DNA from: Pirellulales bacterium
GTDB lineage: Bacteria > Planctomycetota > Planctomycetia > Pirellulales > PALSA-1355
Direction of reading: 5' to 3'
Assembly (NCBI GenBank): GCA_022844125.1
Contig: JALHMI010000001.1
Location: forward strand, 124,001 to 188,000
DNA length: 64,000 nt
Shown: piece by piece, positions 8,652 through 16,647 of the stretch
Layout of the letters: every line of letters begins with the position of its first letter
How positions within the stretch are numbered: position 1 is the stretch's first letter
Notes under the pieces: generated by a model
Told to the model about the DNA's origin: nothing
The model's input: the letters and a program-made list of their open reading frames with translations, nothing else
Database searches by the model: none
Translations under genes and position numbers: made by a program

Positions 8652-8902
8652 TGCACGGTCCTCGCTTCAAGGTTGCCGATCCGCCGGTCGTGGTCGTTGA
8701 CACGCTGCACGAGGGCGGCGCCCTCCTCGCGTCGGTCGTCGAGGCGACGAAGGATTGCCCCTTGCGTGGCCACCTCGGCCTCGATCTTCGCCATCCAGGT
8801 GACAAAGACGACGCCGTGCGTCAGCAGGGCGACGACCAGCACCGCGAACGCGATCCATTCCCGTGCCCCCAGTCGCCAGCGTCCCTGCTGATCTTGGGTC
8901 AT
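8648..8902 (-). CDS. Small membrane protein with cytoplasmic coiled coil (holin/XhlA-like)
   Basis: The gene encodes 84 residues. The ATG at 8900-8902 has an excellent GAGGAGG ribosome site. One transmembrane helix at about residues 16-37 (WIAFAVLVVALLTHGVVFVT) is followed by a charged helical tail containing QGAILRRLDDRREEG and VNDHDRRIGNLEAR, typical of a short coiled coil. Single-span proteins with such tails are common in phage lysis cassettes (haemolysin XhlA-like or spanin-like), so a role in lysis or membrane attachment is possible. The gene order near other small membrane genes and peptidases fits, but this is inference. Confidence 0.65.
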   Translation of the reverse strand: MTQDQQGRWRLGAREWIAFAVLVVALLTHGVVFVTWMAKIEAEVATQGAILRRLDDRREEGAALVQRVNDHDRRIGNLEARTVQ

Positions 8903-9017
8903 GCGTGGCCTCCTCAGGGTTCCGTCTCCCGGTGTTCAAACGCCCCGCGGTGGACGAATCCACCGCGGGGCTCGCGGCAAGGAGTTATCTTGCAACGCCC
9001 GACTCGCAAACCACGGC

Positions 9018-9395
9018 TCACCGCCGCCGCGCGAACAGCAGCCGCTTGAAGAGTCGCGGCCTGGCGTTCACGTAGCGTGTTGGCTTTGCTTGCTTGACCT
9101 CGCAACAGCCGGACGGACAGCTGCAGCTAGTCGGTCCCGTGCAACCAGGTAACGTGCAGCAGGGCGAAGGCTGATGGAACTCTGAGGCGAAGAGCGCAGC
9201 GGGTAAGAGCACCAGGCCGACGATCAGCAGAGCGAGGATCGTTTTGTGCGTCAGCCGATAGTCGATCACCATCAGCAGGACGATCGCACCAATCAATGCC
9301 GGAGCTCCGATCCAAGTCGGCAGCAGGGCCGAGCACGCGCCGAAGCCAAGACCTAAGCAGAGCATCGTGCAGATTGATAACAGGAACGTGAGCAT
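9018..9395 (-). CDS. Small polytopic membrane protein with Cys-rich tail
   Basis: The gene encodes 125 residues from the ATG at 9393-9395 (AAAGGA seven bases upstream). Two to three hydrophobic segments occupy residues 3-70 (for example MLTFLLSICTMLCLGLGFG and ILALLIVGLVLLPAALFA), followed by a segment with eight Cys within 25 residues (CCTLPGCTG then CSCPSGCC) and a basic C-terminus. The cysteine cluster would lie outside the membrane helices and might bind metal or form disulfides. It may belong to the lysis region with the membrane gene at 8648. No known family is recognised. Confidence 0.55.
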   Translation of the reverse strand: MLTFLLSICTMLCLGLGFGACSALLPTWIGAPALIGAIVLLMVIDYRLTHKTILALLIVGLVLLPAALFASEFHQPSPCCTLPGCTGPTSCSCPSGCCEVKQAKPTRYVNARPRLFKRLLFARRR

Positions 9396-9516
9396 TACGC
9401 ATCCTTTCGAGTGAGGTTCAAAACGTCGCCGGGCTGAACGTCCGTGTTCAGCCCGGCGGTAGAACGCGACGACTGTCCTTCGCCGGCAATCCTTGCCAGG
9501 CAGTCGTCGGAGGGGA

Positions 9517-9852
9517 TTACGCGGCGACCTTCGGCTCCGGAGTGCCGACGTCGAACGACAGGCTGGCGGCCGGAGCCGGACCGACAACGACGTCGACTTC
9601 GAGCAGGATCTCCGTGACGCCTTCGCCGAGATCGGCGTCGGCACGCACTTGCAGCTTGCCCGTGCGAACCTCCGTGCCGCTGTCCGCGGTCACCAGCACC
9701 GCGCTCAATCCGTCTTCGGCAACCTGAACCGTGAACGCGTCCGGGTTCGACGTGCCCCAGCTCGGCCGGCCGTCGACCGCGGCCGGATTGCCGGCAGCCG
9801 TCTTCGGTGCGATGCGAATCGGATAGTTGAACGCGTTATCGAGAACTAGCAT
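9517..9852 (-). CDS. Ig-like domain phage protein
   Basis: The gene encodes 111 residues from the ATG at 9850-9852, which has AAGGAGGG upstream; the longer upstream frame is not needed. Most of the protein is one bacterial Ig-like domain: a Pro-rich strand with RPSWGTSNPDAFTVQVAEDG, an alternating hydrophobic strand (SAVLVTADSG) and a closing strand (EILLEVDVVVGP). Small phage proteins of this type decorate virions or bind surface sugars. It is a free-standing domain, without signal peptide or anchor. Confidence 0.65.
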   Translation of the reverse strand: MLVLDNAFNYPIRIAPKTAAGNPAAVDGRPSWGTSNPDAFTVQVAEDGLSAVLVTADSGTEVRTGKLQVRADADLGEGVTEILLEVDVVVGPAPAASLSFDVGTPEPKVAA

Positions 9853-10051
9853 CGTGACTTCCCTCCTTGGGTTGTGGTTCACCAACTGCAACCGAGAGCG
9901 ACGAGGCCTCGAAGTGCCTCATCATTCGCTGCTGGTTGCGAAGCTGCTGCACCTGCAGCAGCATGATCTTTCGCTCGGGAGTCGAGAGTTGATCGACGAA
10001 AGCTTCGGCGATGTCCGCATCGAGCAGCTTGGAAACGTCGATCGTGCTCAC
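9836..10051 (-). CDS. Small helical protein of unknown function
   Basis: The gene encodes 71 residues from a GTG at 10049-10051 with AGGTGA nearby, overlapping the Ig-like gene by 17 bases. The sequence is mostly helical (LLDADIAEAFVDQLSTPERK, then a Gln/Met-rich helix). No motif is recognised. It is transcribed with the surrounding phage genes. Confidence 0.45.
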   Translation of the reverse strand: MSTIDVSKLLDADIAEAFVDQLSTPERKIMLLQVQQLRNQQRMMRHFEASSLSVAVGEPQPKEGSHDASSR

Positions 10052-10085
10052 GACTCACCTGCTTTCCTGGTTCGAACCTTGGGAA

Positions 10086-11006
10086 CTAGACCGCCGGCCG
10101 AGCTCCCGGCTTCGCGATCACGCCCGTGCCGCCGGCGGGGAACGCCATTTCGACAGCCCCACCGTCGCCGTAGAACCCGTCAGCAACGGGCCAGCGGGCA
10201 GCGAACACGTTCGCGACGTTGGCGGGGATGCCGCTGATCGGCGTCAGGTCGTTGGTGCTCGGCCACCACTGCTGCGGCGGTAGCTCTTCGACGAGCTCGC
10301 TGTCGACGAACAGCGGCGACGGATCGTACACGCCCTTATTGAACTTCTCGGCCGGAACCGTGAAGCCAGCCGCGTCGACCTCCTCACGCTTGAAGCCGAG
10401 GTACTTCATGGCCATGTCCTTCTGGATCCGCAGCAAGGCCTCTTGCACCATGCTGCAGAAGAAGTCGGTCACGTTGTCGTCGTACGCGTTGTCGCTGTGC
10501 TGCTGGATCTCGCCGAGCAGCTTCAGAATCTGACCGCACCACGAGCTCGCATCCTTCTGACGCACGCGGTTGCCGAAGAAGGGCACCGGGTAGTAGAGGA
10601 ATGCCTTCGGTGTGTTCAGATTGTGGCGGGCATCGCCATCGCGATTGTCCGACCAGCCGATAGCGCTGTCGTTCATTCGCTTGATGCCCAGGGTGAGCAT
10701 CTTGTTGAGATCGTAGAGCCACTCCGCATTGAACGGTCGCGAGAACTTCACGTCCGCCCGGTGCATCAGATTGAACAGCTGCAGCCCGAGGAAGTCGTGC
10801 ACGCGGAAGACCGCTTCGTTGGCCGTAGTCGGCTTGCCGCCGTCGTTCGGAATGGCGTAGCCACACTCGCCCCATGCCCCGTTCCTCCACCAGAGGATCT
10901 CCGAGCTGAGGAACTTGACGCCAGACTCGGAGCCGTACGTGGCCGGCTGCAAGATCGGCTTGTTGGGATCGAGTTTAGCGGTCTGCATTGGCGTCGGATC
11001 CGGCAT
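10086..11006 (-). CDS. Phage protein of unknown function
   Basis: The gene encodes 306 residues from the ATG at 11004-11006 with GGGAGG eight bases upstream; it overlaps the end of the thioredoxin-trypsin gene by 32 bases. The protein is soluble, rich in Trp and aromatic residues in its first half (SEILWWRNGAWGECGYAIP), has a helical middle part and a Gly/Pro-rich C-terminus. There is no signal peptide, nucleotide-binding motif or membrane span. It lies between the protease-like gene and small structural-type genes, so a virion protein is plausible. I do not recognise the family. Confidence 0.6.
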   Translation of the reverse strand: MPDPTPMQTAKLDPNKPILQPATYGSESGVKFLSSEILWWRNGAWGECGYAIPNDGGKPTTANEAVFRVHDFLGLQLFNLMHRADVKFSRPFNAEWLYDLNKMLTLGIKRMNDSAIGWSDNRDGDARHNLNTPKAFLYYPVPFFGNRVRQKDASSWCGQILKLLGEIQQHSDNAYDDNVTDFFCSMVQEALLRIQKDMAMKYLGFKREEVDAAGFTVPAEKFNKGVYDPSPLFVDSELVEELPPQQWWPSTNDLTPISGIPANVANVFAARWPVADGFYGDGGAVEMAFPAGGTGVIAKPGARPAV

Positions 11007-12621
11007 TGATCTCACCTCCCAAAAGTTGTTTGTAGATGTCCTCGAAGAACCTCACCCACTTGCGGCACTCGGGACGCCGGTCACTGCCGAGCTGCATCGC
11101 GTGCCGCATGCGAGGCAGGTTGTCGCCGACTGGCGGCGAAGCGTAGATCACGGCTTGCTGAGTCGTAGCGAGCTGCTCTCGTAGCGACTTGTTCTCAGCT
11201 TCGAGCGCCTTCTCCTTGGCGGATGGGCTGGCCGGCTTGCTGCTCGCCGCGGGTACCGCGGCCGACTCCTGAACTTCGTTGTTCGTCGCCTTCGCCGCAC
11301 GACGCTTCCGGCGCCAGCGAACGAACCAAAGAGCGGCCGAGGCACCGACCGCAGCAGCTCCGCCTGGCACGCCCACCGAGACGAGGCCGCGGGTGAGAGC
11401 CCACTTGGCCGCAGAGCCGAGCAGATCGGTGAACACGGACGGCGAGGCCGCGGCGGGTTCGGGCTTCGGGGTCGCTGCTTCACTGGCCGGCGGCGCCGGG
11501 CAGGTTGCGCCGATTGACTCGCTCGACGTTGGTGTGCTCGGCACTTCGACGACCGGCGCCGCCGGCTGTTGCATCTCGCTCGGCTTCGTCGGGAGAGGTT
11601 CGAGCTTCGCCGGCGGATCGGCCTGCGGTGCTTGAGTCGTTGCCGGCTGTTGCACGGGCGGTGTGAACGTCGCGGGCAGGCTGGGCTTCGGATCGCGGCC
11701 GAGCACACGACGGAGAAAATCACGCACGCGGCAGCAGTTCGCGCCGTGCACCAGGTTGTCACGCTGGCCGAAGAGCACGCCGACGAGCTTGCCGCGGCCG
11801 TCGACTAAAGGCCCGCCCGAGTCCCCCTGTCGAACGGGACGACTGGTAGTTACTTGCAAAAACTCGGGCGGGCTGCCCAGACCTGCGTAGCCGGCGACCT
11901 GGCCGGCGTATTCCTGGTAGACGCCGTGCACGCTGCCGGCGGCAACGATCGGTGCCCCCGTGGGCGGCAATCCGTCGGCCAGCTCGAGCGCCGGACGATG
12001 GGCCGTGTGTACCTCGAGCGCGGCGAGGTCGAGCGCTTGATCGACGCCGAGCACCCGAGTCACCGGAGCACCCGTCTGATCCGCGAAGGCGACCGTCAGG
12101 TTGCTGCCGGACGTCGCGTCCCGCAGGACGTGCCAGTTGGTCAGCACGACGTTCGGCGACACGATCACGCCGCTGCCCGCGTCGGTGATCGAACCGGACT
12201 GAACCAACACGCGGCAGACCGAGGCCTGCGGCGAGCCAGGCGGCGGCTGGCTCGGCTTCTTCGCCGATGCCAGGCCCTTCTGCCACATGGCTCGCAGGGT
12301 TTCGATCGACTGCACGCCGACGGCCCGCGTCACGACCTGGTTGCCGCTCGTCACGACGAACTGCGGCACGCTTCGCGGATAGCCCGGGTGCCGGACCTTG
12401 TCGAACGCTTCGCCGTACACGGCAATGTCGGCCGGCCGCACGTCGACGCCCTCGGCGCGGAGCTGGGCCAGCGTGGCCAGGAACTCGGGCGACTTGCACG
12501 CCACACAGTCGGCCGATTCAAACTCGTACATCACGACCTGGCTGCACGCGCGAGACGCGACGAAGGCCGCGGCAAGTGCCACGCCGGCAAAGAACCAGCG
12601 GGTGAGCGATGGCTTCGTCAA
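10975..12621 (-). CDS. Thioredoxin-like/trypsin-like serine protease fusion with membrane anchor
   Basis: The gene encodes 548 residues from a TTG (12619-12621) overlapping the upstream stop (TTGA). Residues 8-23 form an N-terminal hydrophobic segment. Residues 28-115 look like a thioredoxin fold with a CVAC pair at 39-42 and the cis-proline region SVPQFVV near 85. A trypsin-like domain follows (about 132-305), with the triad His164 (TNWHVL), Asp198 (ALDLAAL) and Ser268 (GDSGGPL). A Pro-rich linker (about 312-400), a second hydrophobic stretch near 415-447 ending in RWRRKRR, and a C-terminal coiled coil complete it. Proteins of this shape act in the cell envelope. Finding it inside a phage late region, beside a cysteine peptidase-like gene, is unusual. 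All triad residues appear intact, so it should be active. Confidence 0.8.
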   Translation of the reverse strand: MTKPSLTRWFFAGVALAAAFVASRACSQVVMYEFESADCVACKSPEFLATLAQLRAEGVDVRPADIAVYGEAFDKVRHPGYPRSVPQFVVTSGNQVVTRAVGVQSIETLRAMWQKGLASAKKPSQPPPGSPQASVCRVLVQSGSITDAGSGVIVSPNVVLTNWHVLRDATSGSNLTVAFADQTGAPVTRVLGVDQALDLAALEVHTAHRPALELADGLPPTGAPIVAAGSVHGVYQEYAGQVAGYAGLGSPPEFLQVTTSRPVRQGDSGGPLVDGRGKLVGVLFGQRDNLVHGANCCRVRDFLRRVLGRDPKPSLPATFTPPVQQPATTQAPQADPPAKLEPLPTKPSEMQQPAAPVVEVPSTPTSSESIGATCPAPPASEAATPKPEPAAASPSVFTDLLGSAAKWALTRGLVSVGVPGGAAAVGASAALWFVRWRRKRRAAKATNNEVQESAAVPAASSKPASPSAKEKALEAENKSLREQLATTQQAVIYASPPVGDNLPRMRHAMQLGSDRRPECRKWVRFFEDIYKQLLGGEINAGSDANADR

Positions 12622-13394
12622 GTTCGCTTCGGCTCCGGGGTACCCGGTACGTGCCAGCTCGAAACGTCTTGCTTCGGAAACGGCAGGATCCGCGGCTCAC
12701 TCAGCCGGGCCTTCTCGTAGTACCAGTCCGCCGTCAGCGGGAACTCCGCCGGCGGGGCGAGCGTGAACAGGTACAACAGCAGCGGGCTGGTCACCAGGTC
12801 CCCCGGCAGCACCTGCCGATCGGGGCGGTTCTTGAGCAGCGGCACCTGGTGCTTGCGAAACGCGAAGCTCACCGCCTGGCTGCAGTGCGGCGGACGACGC
12901 AGCTCGTCGACGTCGAGGAAGTGCGGCTGCGTGAGCCACCGCATCCCCGGCACGAACGACCAGCTCGTGAGCAGCACGTTGAACCAGCCGTACTCGTCGT
13001 GTAACGCAAAGCGACGGACCTCGTTGACGATCGCCCGGCGTGTCTCGGCCGTGATCCCTGGCGGCGCCTGGTGCGGCATGACGCCGGTCCAGCGTGCGTA
13101 GCCGACGTAGCGGTACACGTCGATCAAGCCCGGGTTGTCGTCCACCTCGTCGGCAAGCAGCTTCAGCTTCTGCCGGCCGAGCCGCATGCCGAGGGCCACG
13201 GTGTGCCCGTTGTCCTTGCACACCAGCCCGGTGTGCACGTCGTCGTTCCGACCGCCGATCGCGATCGCCTTGCCGCCGAGCCACGCAGGCCAGGCCAGCG
13301 GGCTCGCCGGCGCCGGCCCGTTGCGATAGCTCAGCACGTCCGCGTCGAGCAGATGCGTCTCGGCGACGTTCAGGGGTATATACGTGCGAGGCAT
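12618..13394 (-). CDS. Permuted NlpC/P60 (YiiX-like) cysteine peptidase, candidate
   Basis: The gene encodes 258 residues from the ATG at 13392-13394 (no clear ribosome site). The C-terminal part resembles permuted papain-like enzymes: a candidate nucleophile in HCSQAVSFAFRKHQVPL (near residue 172) followed by VLPGDLVTSP, the usual 'CS..va..' and 'PGDl' pattern. A helical segment NEVRRFALHDEYGW and a His-containing N-terminal half precede it. Such enzymes cut peptide or acyl bonds in the cell wall, so it could be the endolysin or a virion peptidase. It is translationally coupled (TTGA) to the thioredoxin-trypsin gene. The catalytic His is not assigned with certainty. Confidence 0.55.
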   Translation of the reverse strand: MPRTYIPLNVAETHLLDADVLSYRNGPAPASPLAWPAWLGGKAIAIGGRNDDVHTGLVCKDNGHTVALGMRLGRQKLKLLADEVDDNPGLIDVYRYVGYARWTGVMPHQAPPGITAETRRAIVNEVRRFALHDEYGWFNVLLTSWSFVPGMRWLTQPHFLDVDELRRPPHCSQAVSFAFRKHQVPLLKNRPDRQVLPGDLVTSPLLLYLFTLAPPAEFPLTADWYYEKARLSEPRILPFPKQDVSSWHVPGTPEPKRT

Positions 13395-13473
13395 AAACGC
13401 AAATCCGTGCGCGTGGGAAGGGCGATTTCTAAACCGCCTAAATGGCCCAGTCCATGGGCCATGGTCAAAACGG

Positions 13474-13845
13474 TTACGCGGGTACTTCGTTCAACCAGAC
13501 GAACTGACCGAGCTGGCTGCCGTGGCGAATGTTCTCCGCCGGACACACCGGGAACACGGGCAGATCGCTGGCGAGGCCACAGTACACGGCCAGATTCACG
13601 CGATCGTCAGCGACGTCGTGCGTCTCCTTCCCGTGCACGTAAGTAACAATCGCCGCTCGATACTCACCGCGAGCCGGTCCGGTGGGCAGGCGGTAGAGCA
13701 CGTGATCACCGACGGACGGGATCGAAGCCGCGGCATGGTCCTCCGGAGACTCGGCCTCGGCACTCATGACAGCCGTGTCGTCGAACTGCGGGCCGTCGTT
13801 CAGTTCGGAAGAATTGGCGGGGGGATCAGCTTGATCCTGTGGCAT
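13474..13845 (-). CDS. Conserved-type phage protein, function unknown
   Basis: The gene encodes 123 residues; the ATG at 13843-13845 has AAGGAG at the right distance. The first 40 residues are acidic and disordered. The rest is a small beta domain beginning SVGDHVLYRLPTG and continuing with RAAIVTYVHGKE and VNLAVYCGL. Small proteins with this 'GD.V.Y.......R.A.V..V....VNL.V' pattern are common in phage genomes beside structural genes. No enzymatic motif is visible. Confidence 0.6.
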   Translation of the reverse strand: MPQDQADPPANSSELNDGPQFDDTAVMSAEAESPEDHAAASIPSVGDHVLYRLPTGPARGEYRAAIVTYVHGKETHDVADDRVNLAVYCGLASDLPVFPVCPAENIRHGSQLGQFVWLNEVPA

Positions 13846-13924
13846 GGCACACTCCTTGTGCGTGTTGAGAACTCGTCAGGTCTGACGAAGATTCTGCAAC
13901 TATGTACAAAGATGCCCAGGAAAG

Positions 13925-14119
13925 TCAACTGGGAAGAGGTGCTTCGCCCGGTCCGTGGGCCGGCGACTCCGCAGGCGGATCAGGCCTGCGGAGCCGCTCG
14001 GTGCACAACTGGTTAAGCGATTTCCCTTGCCGATAGGATTCTTCCATCAGCTCCGCGTGCAAGGACTTAGGCACACGGACGAAGACAATCCGGATCGGCT
14101 CACGAAGTTTGCGGTTCAT
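13925..14119 (-). CDS. Ribbon-helix-helix / HicB-like small protein
   Basis: The gene encodes 64 residues from an ATG (14117-14119) that overlaps the stop of the preceding gene (TGATG). A beta strand (IRIVFVRVPKSL) followed by two helices (HAELMEESYRQGKSLNQLCTERL) matches the MetJ/Arc/HicB-type ribbon-helix-helix fold used for DNA binding. The tail is Pro-rich and disordered. No toxin partner is evident next to it, so a phage regulator is more likely than an antitoxin. Confidence 0.6.
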   Translation of the reverse strand: MNRKLREPIRIVFVRVPKSLHAELMEESYRQGKSLNQLCTERLRRPDPPAESPAHGPGEAPLPS

Positions 14120-14563
14120 CACTTCAGCTTCCAAAGGCCCTGCCCCTTGTCGAGGAACAGGTCGGGGCGAGATTTCAGTCGGTCCAGTACAACGCCCGTC
14201 GAAACTTTGACGGCCGTACAAATGCTGTTGATGTTCGCCGGACCATCGTCGAGGAACGTTTGGATCTTGTCGACGATCGAATCCGCCTGGGCTGGTGGCG
14301 ACGACGCGGCCTGCTTCTTCTTCGAACCGCGCGGCGCCTTCACCGGCTTGCCGTGCTTGTAAGACGCTGCCGCTCGCTTCATCAGTCCGAGCGAATACTT
14401 CAGCGCTTCGAGCTTCTTGATCTCCTCGTTGACGACGCCGATCGTCTCGTTGATCGAATCCTCCTCGGTCGCAGTCAACGCCTTAACGAGATCGTTGCCC
14501 GCTTCGAGAGCTTGCCGGAAGGCTTGCGCCCCCCCCCGATTTTTCAGCGGTCTTTGTTGCCAT
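14119..14563 (-). pseudogene. Coiled-coil/winged-helix phage gene with a frameshift at a 9-G run
   Basis: The natural start appears to be the ATG at 14561-14563 (AGGAAG eight bases upstream), giving MATKTAEKSGG. The remaining coding sequence lies in another frame, and the switch is at a run of nine G on the coding strand (14529-14537). Eight G would join the frames. After the run the product continues AQAFRQALEAGNDLVKAL, a coiled coil (EEIKKLEALKYSLGLMK), a basic Lys/Ser/Pro linker, and a winged-helix-like C-terminus (VDKIQTFLDDGPANINSICT). A longer open frame from 14625 avoids the shift but lacks a ribosome site. It may be a sequencing error, a real mutation, or slippage-controlled expression. 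Confidence 0.6.
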
Positions 14564-14578
14564 GTAACTAGCTTCCTA

Positions 14579-14881
14579 TCACTGGGGTATCTGTGATTCA
14601 ACGCTTTCCACAAACTCGATCGCATCAGCCAGGTTGTCCGTCCACGTGACGAATGCCCCGGCCCGCTTGAGCTCCGCCATCACGCGGTTCTGCAGCTCGG
14701 TCGGCACCTCGCCGGGACGTTTGACTTCTATGCGAACACTGCGGCCGTGCACGATCGCGTCGACGTCGGGAATTCCCGATGTTTGGAACGCGTTGCCATG
14801 CACTTTTCGTGCCCAGTGCCCACGCCGGCGGATCATCTGGATGATCGCGCCGGTGATCTTTGATTCAGCTTTAAGCGGCAC
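14579..14881 (-). CDS. VRR-NUC domain nuclease
   Basis: The gene encodes 100 residues from a GTG (14879-14881) with GGAGG five bases upstream, lying inside the end of the preceding gene. The PD-(D/E)XK core is clear: an N-terminal helix (KITGAIIQMIRRRGHWARK), the catalytic motif GIPDVDAIVHG and RIEVKRPGE (Asp, Glu, Lys), then a helix with ELQNRVMAELKRAGAF. The size equals a stand-alone VRR-NUC domain. Such phage nucleases resolve or trim DNA junctions during replication and recombination. Longer upstream frames are not translated initiators because this GTG has the ribosome site. Confidence 0.85.
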   Translation of the reverse strand: MPLKAESKITGAIIQMIRRRGHWARKVHGNAFQTSGIPDVDAIVHGRSVRIEVKRPGEVPTELQNRVMAELKRAGAFVTWTDNLADAIEFVESVESQIPQ

Positions 14882-15908
14882 TTCCACCTCCGCTGACCGA
14901 CTGCCGGTCCGGCACACCTGGTGGCACAATGACGTTCGCCTCGACCTCGATCGCCTTCGTGCCGCCGATGGCAAGCGAACGATCGGCAATGTCGCGGCTC
15001 AGCCACACGCGGCCGAAGTAGTGATCGATCGCGTAGCTGGTGCGATCCCTTTTGGCCGAGGCCTGCACGTTGAACCGCGTGCCTCGATCGACGAGCACGG
15101 TCGCATTGCCGGCCGAGCCGCTCGGTCCATACTTGGTCGTGATCGCCGCCACGCGCACGGGGATACCCGCTTTGTAGTCCGGCAGATCGTCGGAGCTGGG
15201 GAGCTCGAGCAGCGCGTTACGCAGCCGAGTCGTGCCGCCGCGCACAACGACGCAGCTGAGCAGCTCGGCCACGGAGCCGCTGTAAGTAGAACGGGCTGGA
15301 TTCACGACCAGGTGGGCGCCGTCGACGTCGGCGTGATTGCCGTGGCCCGAGTCGCAGAGCGAGAGACACTGCTTGCCCGACTCGATGTACACCTCACTGA
15401 GGTTCACCTTGTTGTGGCTAACCGGCGAGGCCCACAGGTACACGCCCCAGGCCCGGGCGAAGACGTCGACGCGGCGGAGCGTGAAGGTGCGAGCGAAGGC
15501 CCTCGCCCCTGCACCTGGCGTGCAGCCGACGATCATCGACTGCCGGTTGATCGCTGCCTTGTCCTCGAGCCGCAAATCGCTGAGCACCGTGCCGACGTGC
15601 ACTTCAAACGAGCAGGCCGTGCCTGGCTCAGTGCCAATGTTGAACGTTGACGAGAGCACGGTTCTGCCGCGGCCGGCGCCTCGCAGCTCGACGTTGCGAG
15701 GGAGCTGCACGAAGCCGTCTTTGACTCCCTGCCCGTCGCAGGCGAATTCGCCGGCGGCAAGTTGCAGCCGATCGCCCGTGCCGAGATCTTCTTCGCGGCC
15801 GAGCAGCCAGCGCAGCAGCTCGCCGCGTTCGCTCGGATCTCCGTCTCGCGTGTAATAGGGCTTGGCGTAGTTGCCGTGCCGCAGGTGCATGATGTCGGTG
15901 TGCGACAT
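14871..15908 (-). CDS. Right-handed beta-helix protein, tailspike/fibre candidate
   Basis: The gene encodes 345 residues from the ATG at 15906-15908 with AGGAGG upstream. After a short N-terminus the protein has repeated short beta strands with 'g.G.G.T.' turns typical of pectate-lyase/tailspike folds: RLQLAAGEFACDG, NVELRGAGRGRTVLSS, TLRRVDVFARAWGVYL, KVNLSEVYIESGKQCL. The C-terminal part (about residue 260 onward) is smaller beta structure ending in a Gly/Ser-rich tail. Such proteins often bind or cut surface polysaccharides. Its place between DNA-metabolism genes rather than beside tail genes is odd, so an alternative is a cell-surface protein expressed by the prophage. Confidence 0.65.
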   Translation of the reverse strand: MSHTDIMHLRHGNYAKPYYTRDGDPSERGELLRWLLGREEDLGTGDRLQLAAGEFACDGQGVKDGFVQLPRNVELRGAGRGRTVLSSTFNIGTEPGTACSFEVHVGTVLSDLRLEDKAAINRQSMIVGCTPGAGARAFARTFTLRRVDVFARAWGVYLWASPVSHNKVNLSEVYIESGKQCLSLCDSGHGNHADVDGAHLVVNPARSTYSGSVAELLSCVVVRGGTTRLRNALLELPSSDDLPDYKAGIPVRVAAITTKYGPSGSAGNATVLVDRGTRFNVQASAKRDRTSYAIDHYFGRVWLSRDIADRSLAIGGTKAIEVEANVIVPPGVPDRQSVSGGGSAA

Positions 15909-15973
15909 GAGAATCCTCCTGGCGTTTTGTTGAGCGTTAGTAGTGGGCGTTAGTAGTGAGCGCCGGTAAACAC

Positions 15974-16210
15974 CTAGGTCGTCCTGGCCAGGACGTTGAC
16001 CGGCGTGCAGAAGATGTCGAGCTCGCGCTGGTGCCAGGCCGCGCTCTCGTTGGCTTCGTCTTCGGTGAGGAACGCCAGCTTCGGTTCGCCGACCGAGTCC
16101 TCGGCTTCGACCCAGCCGAGCACGTCGCTCCACAGCATCCACAGCTCGTCGAGTTTGTCGGCCTGGCATTCGTCGCACGACTTGGGGCAGGTGTTAGGGC
16201 AGGGGATCAT
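15974..16210 (-). CDS. Small protein with N-terminal cysteines
   Basis: The gene encodes 78 residues from the ATG at 16208-16210 (AAAGGAG). Four cysteines lie in the first 15 residues (MIPCPNTCPKSCDECQ), followed by an acidic helical body with several Trp. The Cys spacing could bind zinc. It is acidic and unlike a DNA-binding protein. Function is unknown. Confidence 0.5.
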   Translation of the reverse strand: MIPCPNTCPKSCDECQADKLDELWMLWSDVLGWVEAEDSVGEPKLAFLTEDEANESAAWHQRELDIFCTPVNVLARTT

Positions 16211-16213
16211 GCT

Positions 16214-16411
16214 TCACTCCTTTGAAAGCTTCTGTTTTTGTTCAGCCTTAAAATCTTCTAGCCAGCCGATTCGTTCGACCATGACTGTGTCGCGGTCCCA
16301 CGATTCACCGTACAGTTTTCGAAGGCAACTTCGGATCGTCCATTTGCGCACGCGTGAGTAGCGGCAGCGCCAGCCTTCGGGATGCAACACACTCACGCGG
16401 TAGTAACTCAA
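16214..16411 (-). CDS. Small basic phage protein, unknown
   Basis: The gene encodes 65 residues from a TTG (16409-16411) overlapping the previous stop (TTGA), with AGGTGA nearby. It is basic and aromatic (PEGWRCRYSRVRKWTIRS), ending in a Lys/Gln-rich helix. No family is recognised. Confidence 0.45.
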   Translation of the reverse strand: MSYYRVSVLHPEGWRCRYSRVRKWTIRSCLRKLYGESWDRDTVMVERIGWLEDFKAEQKQKLSKE

Positions 16412-16647
16412 CTCTCACCTCCGCTGGCCGCCTGCCGAATCTTCTGCGAGGCCACCGCCGCGTCGTACCACGTGAAGTCGAGAGCTGGATTGCTGGCCCA
16501 GTTACCAAGCTGACGCAGAGCGTCGGCACGCGTGGCCTGGTTGTAGAGCAGCACGTACGTCTGGCCGTCGGCCTTCTTCACGGCGAGCATGTGAATGTCG
16601 TCGGAGCCATTGCCGGCCACCTCGGGGAAGTGAATGCGATTGGTCAT
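16408..16647 (-). CDS. Small phage protein, unknown
   Basis: The gene encodes 79 residues. The ATG at 16645-16647 has GGAGG seven bases upstream and overlaps the helicase stop (TGATG); an in-frame GTG three bases earlier is possible. A short beta hairpin (GQTYVLLYNQ) is followed by a helix. It is translated with the helicase. No motif is found. Confidence 0.5.
   Translation of the reverse strand: MTNRIHFPEVAGNGSDDIHMLAVKKADGQTYVLLYNQATRADALRQLGNWASNPALDFTWYDAAVASQKIRQAASGGES

Noticed and set aside
13955-14362. Plus-strand frame over the RHH gene
   Set aside because: It lies antisense to the coupled minus-strand genes and has no ribosome site.
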